From NCBI GenBank assembly GCA_013407085.1, contig JACCGJ010000615.1, positions 1-64,000 of the forward strand: a stretch of DNA of 64,000 bases. Direction: 5' to 3'. This document shows, piece after piece, positions 1-12,000 of this stretch. The stretch is from Atriophallophorus winterbourni. Taxonomy: Eukaryota > Platyhelminthes > Trematoda > Plagiorchiida > Microphallidae. The position numbers and the translations under genes are program-made. Below the pieces are notes generated by a model that was not told the origin of the DNA, did no database searches, and saw nothing but the letters and a program-made list of their open reading frames with translations. Position 1 is the stretch's first letter; each line of letters begins with the position of its first letter.

Positions 1-3000
1 TTTGCGAACCGAAACGCGATGAGCAATGGTGTCGAGCAGACAACTTACTTTTCAAGATTATCGTTCAAAACCTGGCTAATCTTAATTCCACCTGAAGAAT
101 ACGCGCTTTGAAACAGATGAACATCATTCGACGTCTAACGAGTGATTGGAATTTAGTAAAACATAACATATTAACCAGAGAAAAATATAATCACGTACCG
201 TGTCAAATGTTCATCTTGTTTCAAGGCAATCTCGTGCAGTTCTTTCTCCAACGCTTCAATGCGTTGTTGAACCTGCTCCAGTTCCTCAGACGTATCCAAC
301 AACGAACTGTCCAAGCGTTCGGTTTGTTCCTCGTAAATACCCAAAAATCGATGCAACGTGTCCATGTTTCTCGGATCGTAGGGGTTAACCACCTAAGCGA
401 AATAAACATTGCGGATTATTTAACAGCGGCATGCAAGTAAACCATTTGTTTACCACTTTACCACTGGCTCACAGCGCCAGATCATACTGTCTCCAACTGA
501 TGATGGCAAACAGGGAGAAACCGGTTGTGGGGTGTAAGTTCTGGGGATGTGAGCACCAAAATATAATGCTGATGAATCGTTCACATGATCGATAACCATG
601 CGAAGATTGAGGGGCAAGTGGAGACGACTATATGGCAACACAGCAAAGTCAATTATTTCATAGTGTTTCAAAAATAGAGCCAATAATTGGAGATCCGAAT
701 ATTACAAACGTGGCACTATGTGCCATTGTCGGTTCATTTCGTTCGGTAGATTTAGATCTGAAGCACATGTGAATTTCACAATCACAACTAACGGTTCTGT
801 TTGGAGGAGACAATCTCTCAAAAAACGGTTAAAACAATATTGTCTTGAAGGATTTTGTTTGAACAGCTTTGTGATCACATTGTGTGCGTGGGTAATTGCC
901 TTGTTCTCGTCCGACATGTGCTTCGACCGCGGAGTGAAATAAACCCCGGATAGTGTAGGCAAAAAACACATCCTGCTTTGAAGCCTCTGTAATTTCAACA
1001 CTTCCAACTTTCCACTGTTCGGGAGCCTGAACACTTCACGTCCTTAGAGGACAAAGGTTTAATTCAGTAGGGGGGGCACTAGTCGGCAGTTATGATTACA
1101 ATTTTGATGGACGCCTCTCTGCTAAAATGTTTTCCTGGCTTTCTATCTGGAAGCATGTTTCCGGCAGAGATTCCCACCAACAGTAGAATACACTGCAAAA
1201 GACGGACGCATTTAGAAGGCATTCCTCAGTATGTATCACCCATATCGCTGTATCATCCTTGTTTTTTTCACGCACAAGCTTTGGGTATCGCGTTTGCCTG
1301 TGGGACAGACTGTTCCCGTCATCATTTGAACGATGACTGACGACAGTTAAAGTCTTTTTGATGAGTTGGTATTGATTTATTAAGCAATAAAAATACAAGC
1401 AGATGAGGACGTTCGCAAAACAAGTGCCAACGATACAAACGGCCAGAGGCGAAGAGCAGGCGATTTATCAACCCATCGTCATTTCCGCATTTCCAACACA
1501 AACAGTGTTATGTGAAAGAACTTAATGGGAGAATTTCATTTTGGCTAATTCTGATCAACCCGCATAGAAGAAAGTTTACACAATAAGCCAGCCTTTTGCA
1601 TATCGACGGTAATGTCGTCTATGATCAGACGCTGAATCACCTATAAGTGTGCTGCAATTCTATACTCCCGTCGCCGTAAAAGTATACATTTTATTGTCTT
1701 AATTGTTTACTTTAGAACCTATTGCCATTCATTTTCTAAACATCTGGTCATCACCAAAAGCTTTAATACAAAAACATAGTTGTCGGACTTGTTTGCGAGT
1801 CGTCGGTTTGAAACGTTACTCAAATTCGCGTTGTACGATTGTGTTTGTTAACAATAGGCCCATGACACAGTCAACGTAAGCACCAGGAAAATTTAAATCT
1901 GTTTTAACTGCTCACCAAGCTCAGATTTTTTAGTGTCTCCACATGATGAAGACCAACAACCAGAAATAAGTTCTGGATTGTAAATGTGGGAGATTATGAG
2001 CACCACTATACATGAGTCTGTTGCACTTTTAATTTTACAAATACCAATGAAAACTTTTGGTCTAAACCTGTGTTTCGGAACGATCTTTTGAGTAGTCTGC
2101 TGTTGATCGCATGGCGTCCGACGAGAATAAATTCTAATTGATTGCACTATAAATCAAGCACAGCGGATGGTCGCCACGTGTGGCTTTCTCAAGACCATTG
2201 GAAATGCCTCAACGACAGTGAAGATAGACGTGAGTGAATAACATACCAAAACTAATTTGTTTCGGGTAGCCAGATTTCGCCAGCCAGCTAAATCAGTCTG
2301 TTCAGTGAGGGTATTAGCGCTGTTCCCCTAAGAAACTTATCAATGTCTCATTTTACAAATGATGCCTCCATGCAATTGAGCTTAAATTACCAGCAAAACA
2401 TGAAACCATAGAATCATTTCCCCAATTGTCGTTATCACTTTCGATACAATGTCAAACCAAATGCTAAACATTCCATAGCCTAGTATTTGAAAATATTCGA
2501 GACCGATCGGGAGTCCATAATCACGAAAATAAAGTTTGCAATGAATCGGTTATAGTAAGTTTTTGGTAACGTTTCGCTTCTGAACACAGAAGCTTCGTCA
2601 GATCAAGGGTGTCGGTACGAACAGTGTTCAGGTTTAAATGGCATTCTCTTGACCAATCCTGAGTTCTCTAAGCTAGACAGGGAAGATCAAGATAATTGAT
2701 CACACCTCCTAATTGCTGTGTTCATCCCTAATTATTTATTAATTGCACAGGCCAGCGTCTGCTGACACACTGCTTACGTAACCATGTGTGTATTAGGTGT
2801 GATGTTCGTTAATCCTTATCCGCTGCAAAACCGAACGCCAGATAGTTGAGATATCCGCCCCATCCACCTTGTTCACCGCATTTTCATTCCATAGCCTAGT
2901 TATACAAGCGTTATAAAACTCTGCGAATTCGTGACAAAACGCTATTTGGCAAGCTTTGTACGAGGACATTTGAGGTGAACAGAATGACCCCAAGGAACAT

Positions 3001-6000
3001 TGAAATAAAAGTTATTGTCAAAAAAGCATGATTCAAAGTTCGTTCTACTAATCGCCAACTGTCAAAGCGCTTACAATGCAGCGAGGGAACAATCAATAAG
3101 TGTACGGTGCGATATTTGTCAAACGCAGCAAGAAGCTGACCCGCATTTTAATTTATTATCTGGTGACATTATGGCACTCAGCGTTGATGGACTGTAATAT
3201 GCGAGTCCCGTGATCACTTTGCAGCACAATATCGAGAAAAGAGTGATGAAATTTTCACCAAGAGAAACACGAACTCAACTCCGACCGGGAGGCGAGTTTA
3301 ACAGCAGTCAACATGGTTGGAAATCCGTTATAAACAAGAAACCTGACTGTAAACAAGCCTTGCAGTGAATTCTCAAGTTGTATGACAATTTAAGATTCGC
3401 TTGTGAATTAGCCTGCACACCGCTAGGTGAACAAGTAAACAGAGCCTACACTTAGCGGTTAAATATAGAAGTTCAAATCCGATTTTATATTAATATCTCA
3501 GTAATAAGCGCAACGTCATTTACAGTGGATCAGTGTCAGTGAAAATAAACCAAAGAAATAAATGAACTACTTGTAAAAGCATAAACTTATCTTTATTAAC
3601 TGCCAGAGCAAGAAAAATACTGACCTCTAACGATCCTTTGCTTTCTCCGCTCAACGCTGGAGATGGTGCCCCAGAAGCTGAGCCCATCGGATTACCTCCA
3701 ACATGATTGGCCATAGCATTCATGCTTCCGGGTGGACCACTCGAAGCGTTACCGCTCACTGCTGTAGGATTCGACCCTGGTTTCTCTTCGTCTTTTCGGA
3801 TCAAGCTATCCGCGAAGGTATCCAGCACAGTTCGCTGTTTCGAAGTTCTCGCAAGTCGATTTACCAATGTCTCCGATTGGCGCTGGCAGTGACGTAGTTC
3901 GGTGTTCAATTCGGCTATTGCATGTGTCCAGGTATCCTCCTCGGCGGAGAGGCTTCGCGCTGTGTAGTTTACATCCAAAATTGTGGCAGCGCCTCTGATT
4001 TCCACACTACAAGTGGAGAACATATTCGAGATTAAGTTTTTTTACCAATGAACGAATGACTGATTGAGGCACGCCCTTATATCGCATTCACAGCGACTAT
4101 GCTGATTATTGGTCTTTCTGATTGAGTGGCATGACTCGAACGTACGAGTAGCATGTTACCTCGCTGTATTACATAGAACAAATATCCCTATAGAACAAAA
4201 TTTTACGGCGACGGAAAGCCAAAACGGTAATTTAACATTCCATGTATCTATAGATAGTAAATATAGACAATGATATGCTCAAAATAGATCGGTTGACTAT
4301 CAGCCTATGCACAAACGTTTCTGGAGTGAAAATACAAGTAGGCTCGGTGTCGGACGTAATAATAGCCATCCAATGTAAAAGTATAATTCATAGTCAGGCT
4401 CACTGTCCCAAACGCGCATTAACAGACGATAGAGTCAATATGGAGGCCAGTGTGTGGTTATCGCTGATTAATTCGCGTCCTTCGTTGAGCATAAGTTTTT
4501 CAGTTTAATATACACCTAATGTATTATGTATCAAATAGATATTTTAAGAAAGTAATAATGTTCTGGATAGACTGACAACCACTGAATTGAGCTGTGTGGG
4601 ACAATAGATGTAGCCAGGGGAGGGTTCGATCGGATTGCATTCACAGTCACAGGGCTCACTCTGCCGCCGATGAAATATTTGCTCCACTGGAGAACAGCTC
4701 TGAGGATGCCAACGAATTTGAGCTAGAATATTACCCACATGTGCAATCAAACGCTTTGCTCAAATCAATGAATCTAACGTCTATCAAAGTTCCAACATCA
4801 AATGCGGTGATTCATTCGTAAAAAGCGTTTTTGTGTGTGAAAATTGACCCAACTATTTAATATTCACGTGGCAAATCGTGGTCACAATGTTTTCCCATGT
4901 TCTTGTAACATCGAGTAGGTGATTTACGTAAAATGGTTTTCTTTCTTTCGTTTGCATATTTGTGCATTTTACAGCACATGTGTACTACGCAGATAGCACC
5001 GTGCTAAATTGATTGATAAGCGGTATTTTCACTTGAAAATTGCCTTCCGGAACATGTTGTTGCCTCAAATTGTGAAGCTAGTGCGGATTAATTTACAACC
5101 CTGATAATTGAAACAGATGATGAACCGCACAATTTCACAATTTCCTGGTTTGCAAATAAAACAAAATTCAGGTTGGTGCTCTATAGCTGAGGACCGATTT
5201 TACCTCATGCATAATCGCAAACTAACGACAAACTACGGCAAACAACCATTTTAGATTGACTACGATGTAGTTTGAACAGCGCGAGTGTGACACACCAAGG
5301 CGACACTTGTCTCCTTCGCCAAAATAAACAAACGATTACTTGTAAACAAACAAGGAGATACGCGAAACTAGGTCATACAAGAGTGATTCACACAGGCCTC
5401 GTGAAAGGCATCTAGAGATGAAGAATATCCAGCACTGGTTTCGCAGGAATTTATCGTCAAAACGTCGATAATTCGCCACATGAATTTAAACAAATTATCT
5501 ATCATTTGGCGGTTATATGAATGTTGAAACTGTACGGAGGCCCAGAGTATATTCATGAATGTATATGCATATGCACGAATGATTAGTAGTAAAGAAAATT
5601 GAAATGAACGAGTTCGCATATTCAATGTATAACCATGTGTATCGTTTCATGGTTAGCGGACATTTTCTGGAAATTGCAAAACGGTGGTTTGCGAATATAA
5701 TCTCTTGCGCCATGTGCAGCACAAAAGCGATGTGAGTTAATGGATGCACAGGAGTATGTATGTATATATGAAAGCACAAGCAGGCAGGCAAAAATCCAAA
5801 TGGCATAATTTATTTTAGGTTGCAAGATGGAGTGACCCATGGGGTCAAAATGTATAGTTTTGTTCGATGTAAGGGCTAATGGCCAATAAGGCATCAAGAT
5901 TTCTTTAGAACATGTTCTGATACGGGGAGTTCACAAAATACCGAGGTAGATTGTTCCACGTTAAACAAACTCGCACGGCAAAAATGTCGTCTTATGCGAG

Positions 6001-9000
6001 CCTCGTAGATTGAATGAGCATCGCAAACGGCGATAGGTGGTAATCGAAATTGAATAAATTTAGACTGGCGATTGGTGACAAGTTTTGTATCTCGACGTTT
6101 TATTGTTTACAGAATCGTAACATCTTGTTAAGCCACGGAAAAAGCAAGAATCGGGGAAACAGAGCTTGGCATTCGTCAAGATCCAATCAGTTATGATTTT
6201 AATAGTAAAGAAATTTAATTTAATTAATGAAATTAGAAAAAAGTTAAACGAGTGATCAGGCTACCTACACTGGCTATGCCAAGCGCATCGAATTGGAAGC
6301 GGTCTTAATTCAAAATATCCACCCTATGGAGAGTTAAGATCAGGAAGTTTACCATTGAGCTACCAAAACTTTTGCAAAAGTAATGTCAAAGCTCTTTACA
6401 TGGACCCTGGAGTTGGGAAGAACTCAATCTTGAACGCTTACTTTGGAGGCGTAGGGCAAAGCGTCATCTTCATTCTGGGGAAGAGAAGATGTTGTTTTCG
6501 GCTACTGAAAGTAGATCACGTCGACCGCGGGAAAACTCCGCCAAACTTCCATTTTTATTACTCTAATAAACGTTGTGTTCCTTAATACCAATTCTATTAA
6601 ATGTTTGTTTGTAGGTGTTTCTAAGCTTGGTAGGGAATTACAGTGTAATTCAATGTTTTAACACCGTGGTCCGTTGTACGAACCCTAATTAACAGTTGTT
6701 AGAAGTTGAAATTACATCAGTTAGGCTGACCCTGATCTCATTGGTGCCATCTGATGAAGAAAACAGTCCGAAACCGACAATGAAATTGTAGTGCTCGAAG
6801 CGTGAGTGCTATAAAAGAAAACCCTCTCGGAAAAATGAAGGCGAAAATGGCAAAATGTTATCCTTTACACTTATGCGTCAATCAGTCAACACTGGAAGAC
6901 TCTTGCCTAGATAGCTAGATGAAACTTTAGGTTTCAAGCCTCTTGAGTGTTAACATTCAACTTCGTCCGATCGATAATTTTCATCGCTGAAGAAATCACA
7001 TGACGGTAAAATCGAAGCCAGACAACCTTGACCCGCATCACGGCCTTCCAGCTGAGGCCTGTCGCACTGCACTACCGTATGTAAGGGATAGTTTCCGAAA
7101 TGAAAATCATTATTTATAGTTTGCGTCTGAACGAAACACAGCAAACATTGATGATTCACATGAAGCAGTTAAGTTTATCCAGCAAAAGCAAAACCTTTGT
7201 TTAAAAAGTGCCTTGTAAAGCGCAGCTATTTGGTGAGTGTTGTTTATCCCGGGAGAGATTAATCCGTTTCATTTTAGCAAGATATAAATACTGACAGCAA
7301 TACCAAGCTGTTGACTCGGCGACCTCGATTTGGTGTAAGTAGCAGCTAACGAAATGTCAAAATGGTGCAGTAATGCGCGAACCTCCCTGGTTCAATGCAC
7401 TAGATCGTTTTTCGTATGTGAGTAGCGAATAGAAAAACAATTGCAAGTTAATTTTAATACATGAGAGAATAAGAAGGAACAGTCATTGTGCCGGGTTAGA
7501 AAAGTTGTGAATTGATATGCAGCTTCGTCAAATTCTATGAAGAATCAAGACGAGCAACACCCAAACGCGGAGAGTGTTAAACTTGATGTGCCGCATCAGG
7601 TCTGACAGATGAAAATTTCTATAGGTTGTGTTAACGCTGATTGATTAGACAGTGGTTATGGCGTTCAATATTTCACCGTATGGATATCGTAGGGAGGGGG
7701 GATTTCATTTCCACAGATTGGGCGATTACGCTAACACAAAATAGCCGTTTTGGCTGAAATTCAGGATTAGTTTGAATGCCGACAAACAAACGTTCGTGGT
7801 GAGTGAAAATGTTCCAGGGGTCATGGGGATGAGTAGGTTTGAAACTTTTCAACCGAAGGACATCAAAGCGGATGAGGCAACATCAAACTCTATTTAGCAG
7901 CACCCACAATGGTAATCAGAGTTGAGTATGTTGGTACAAATATGATCAACAAGCAAGCGAAGCCTATAATAAAGAGGACCGATTAGGAATCAGAAGAGTT
8001 TCTCCGGCATTTTTCGGCAAATGTGGCAGTAACAACATTATGAGCAAAAGTTCCATAAAACGTTTTAATACACCGCGTCTCAATAAAGCACACCGCCAAA
8101 TGATGACTTGATAAAATTCGACGTACTCCACAGAATGATCACGAACGCCTCGTGGATAGATTGAAATATGTAACATAATTATCTTTCTGTCTGTATTCCC
8201 AGACTCCTACATACATTCTTGCAGACGTAGTAAGACCAATGGTGACGGTCATAAATCTCGTGTTAGTCACTCACCGGCACCCACCATGGTAATCCCATAG
8301 AAGAGACTGGTGACTCACACGGAAATGTTTACACAGATTGCCTGAATAACAATTTGCCCAACTGCCACTTTAGGTGAGAGCGGAAGCCGGAAACGGGCGT
8401 TTATCTAAACAAGTCGAACACAACTTGCGTCCGTTGGGTATTGCTGTTCACTTTCAGTCAATAGAAAAAATGTACATGCAGCGTCTGAGAGGAAATATTC
8501 CCGACATTGGCAATCTTTGTCGGAATTTGAACTAAATATGGATGTCCAGAGGTGGTTTAACCGGACGAGAGACTGCGTATATATAGACGCTCCGTGAAGC
8601 ACCGGTAACTACTCTAAGGCGAAAGGCCCAAATATGGGTTGCTTGAATTTAGAACAGTCAGTTTTGTGCAGTACTCCTTTGCTGTGCTACCAATACCGAG
8701 ACATGGATAGTTAGCTGCATGCAAAAACACGCTGTAGTCATACCGCTAATTTTATATTCATTCTCATGTGTGTCTTGATCTGACAGTATCCTATCCCACA
8801 TGCGTGGGTCTATGACTGGGTACTTTGTCTGGATCAGACTTGAGATTCCATACACCGGGGTTTGCCAGCCAGGGGTGCAATATGCTTTTTCAGCTTTTTG
8901 TCTTGTATCCCATGTGGTCGCTCCCTGATGATTCATTGTCAATTTTTCAGCGTATTCGTGTTCTTGTGTCTCCGACAAATAGTTCTTATTGTGATATATT

Positions 9001-12000
9001 TCACATATACTGTTGCCATTGTCCTAATTAACTTTCACACACGTTAACTTTCATATTACAGTTTTCAAATTAGTAATCAACTAATAAAGAAGATAATTAA
9101 CCCATGTCAAAGAAAAGGAAATGACGATTATTTTCAATTTGATTTTGCTTGCAGTGATATAAACGAAGGTTTGAATGGTTGATTTTAAAATTAGTCTTCT
9201 CAAACGTAAATTTCAAGCCATCGAACTCCTGAGAACACTTCAACAACGGGCACGGTGGAGCTGGTTTCGCAGGTCATAGTGTTGAATCATTGAAAACAAA
9301 AAGGATCCGCTTTGATTCACAAGAAATCTTGCCAAAATTAGGTTTCATTTGCCGACAAACCACTATTGATGGCTTTATACTACGTGGTGCGTAAATATCC
9401 AAATCCAAGAAACCCCATGCAATTGCAGAAGAGGTGATAACGCCATGTGTATTGGAAATGGCGATAATCATTACATTTGCAATAAGAGGTGTCAGAGCCT
9501 ATTAACATATTTAAGGGACGCGGGTATTAAAAAGGTTTGGAATTACTTCTTTATATCATACATCTTGTCTCATTACTAGGGAACTAGATATGCGACAAGA
9601 TAACAAATACTCATGAATTAGATTTCCCTAAACTTATTTGAATGCATGTTCCATTTGAGGTGTAGGTACCTCATCCCAGTTTGTGTGCTTACTCTTCTAT
9701 AGGATGCGTAGGTTTTTACTCTTTCATGGTTGTGGCAGTTAAGCATTCGGTACATGCTACCGGTGTAATACTGTCTGTTGTGGTGATAATGAGACAGTAA
9801 AAACAGCCAGAAACAGGTCAGTGTTTCTAAATTCAAGTCTTATTTACCATTTTCCACTAGTTCGAGGAACACAGAACGTGTGCAGATATTTTGTCGGTAA
9901 CTATTAGCTTCGCGAAGCATTCGAATGTGTGTTGTAAGTCCGCGTGTTTGTGCAACCGTGATTTAAAACATAAACTTATTTTAACATCTCTGTGCAGTTT
10001 CAGAACAAAAGCAACGTTATCGTGCTGTCCTTAGCTAACGAATACAAACAGCACAATGCAAGTTATTTGGCGCAGTTCATATGGTATGGTATGAAAGCAC
10101 AAGCCTGATCCAGGCAAAGTGCCGCACAGTCAGAGACTGAATGTGGGCGATATTACTGTCTGGTTGCCCAGACCTAGACAGATATGAGAAAGAAAATGGA
10201 AATGGTAGTGAGATTCCAGCGTGTTTCAGCATGCAGCTCACTACTAGTGGCCAATCAATTTAGCACGGTTTTAGCCGCGCAGCAGAGAAGTACTGCACGA
10301 TTGCACATCCGCGCAGTTCATATGCATCAATCAATTCAAAACACATTAAATACGTTAGAAGCTAAAACATTAAAGGATCACTGAAAATTCGTGTAGACGA
10401 ATAAAGCCTCGCACGGTACGCAATTGTCACAAATTAAATATGATCTTTCGTTTATCAAGCTCACGAAGCAATGAGCCATTTTGGTTTCATGTGTCCTCCT
10501 CAAAAACATCTTTCCTGCATTCCTCAAAAGAAGCCATGGGTAGAGTAACATTTAAAATTTGGCCAAAAATTGAAGGAAAACCCAAATTGTCTCGACCTTA
10601 TACTGACTAACTTTCGCTAAATTGCATCTTACAGCCTCGCATAGGTTTCAACCGATGGAATGCAAGTTTGTTTAAACACACGATCTGACGGTTTAACGCT
10701 ATTCTACTCCTAAAATTGCTACTTCTAAAATTATCCAGTCGTAACTCATCCGTCCCCAAGAATACAGAAAATTGGCAGCCGCATTTTAAAATATTGATCC
10801 ATCAAACTGTTTAACCTGGCCGTTCGTGCGACAACGCCGTGACCCGTATTCGACATAAACGCAAAACCGATCAATAATTCAACGGCGGCCGCCAGTGTAC
10901 GGCGAACTGTGTACGTCACCCACACCGGAGAGAGTGACAAACAAAACGGACAAGCATGTGGGCTTGAGGTCAAGGTCGAGGGATCGTGAGGACGCACATA
11001 AAATGCGCCCCGTTGTGATGGCACATGAAGACTTAGGATTTTGGACAGATTTACCCATTTCTGATGCCATCCATCCATGATTGAAGATTTAGTCCAAGTG
11101 AAAGCAGCCTTAATTCGTACAGTCTTAATCAAAGCAAAATGTATAATATGTGAAAGAAAGTAACCCATAAATTAAAGTTTTAGTGAATGCTATCAAGAGA
11201 TGCAGTCGAGAATCCCGCCTTTATAACTAGCGAAGATGAATCAGAGCAACACAAATCCCCACAGCGAACACAGCGATCAGAAATAAATTAGTGGAAACCG
11301 TAATTATTCAGTTCGTAACGCGTAAAGTAATGAGATTTGATGATGGATTATCACAATTCAACGCAAAATTTTAGCTTTGTACGACTAGACTTGAAATACG
11401 CCAAGGTTCAATGAATATAGGTTACGCGATCTCGGTCTCACACCAATGCACCACGGATACGGTTTATCAGACAAATAACTTGATTGTGGGAACAGATAGT
11501 TCCCATGTCTAGAAGAACGAGACTGGTAAACAAAATCGCAAAAAGCATGATAAAACTGTCTAAACTACAGCATTATTCGAACAAGACAATGCGGTTCCAC
11601 TTAGACGCCTCACAGCAAGGCGAATAATCACGAGTATCTGCTGGCAACCTTCGTCTAAGCTTCCCCAAACCGTTCTCTTCCTTCTGCTTCTTTGCCTTTC
11701 GCGTTTTTTATCAGAATGTTAAGTGATATTAAGTCAGTCAGCCTTCAATTCCCTGCGAATCCTTGTATGTTTTTGATAACTACGAACCTGAATACTATGC
11801 CGGTCCGATTTAGAGTTTATTCTCAAAGGTGCTTAGAGATCTTTTCAGTGAGCAACAACAATAAAAACGAGAAAATAAAGTTTGCAATGAATCGGTTATA
11901 GCAAGTTTTGGGTAACGTTTCGATTCTGAACTCAGAAGCACACCTAATCTGCATATGGATTACGTAAGCAGTATGTCAGCGGACGCTGTTCGCAACTGCA

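Noticed and set aside
9235..9290. Possible further hammerhead (GAGCTGGTTTCGCAGG)
   Set aside because: Only the GCGAAACCAGC block fits; no CTGATGA or leader landmarks.
10746..11168. 140-codon minus-strand ORF in intron 1 of the F37C4.5-like gene
   Set aside because: No domain, no splice context, and overlapping ORFs in other frames of similar length; looks like chance.
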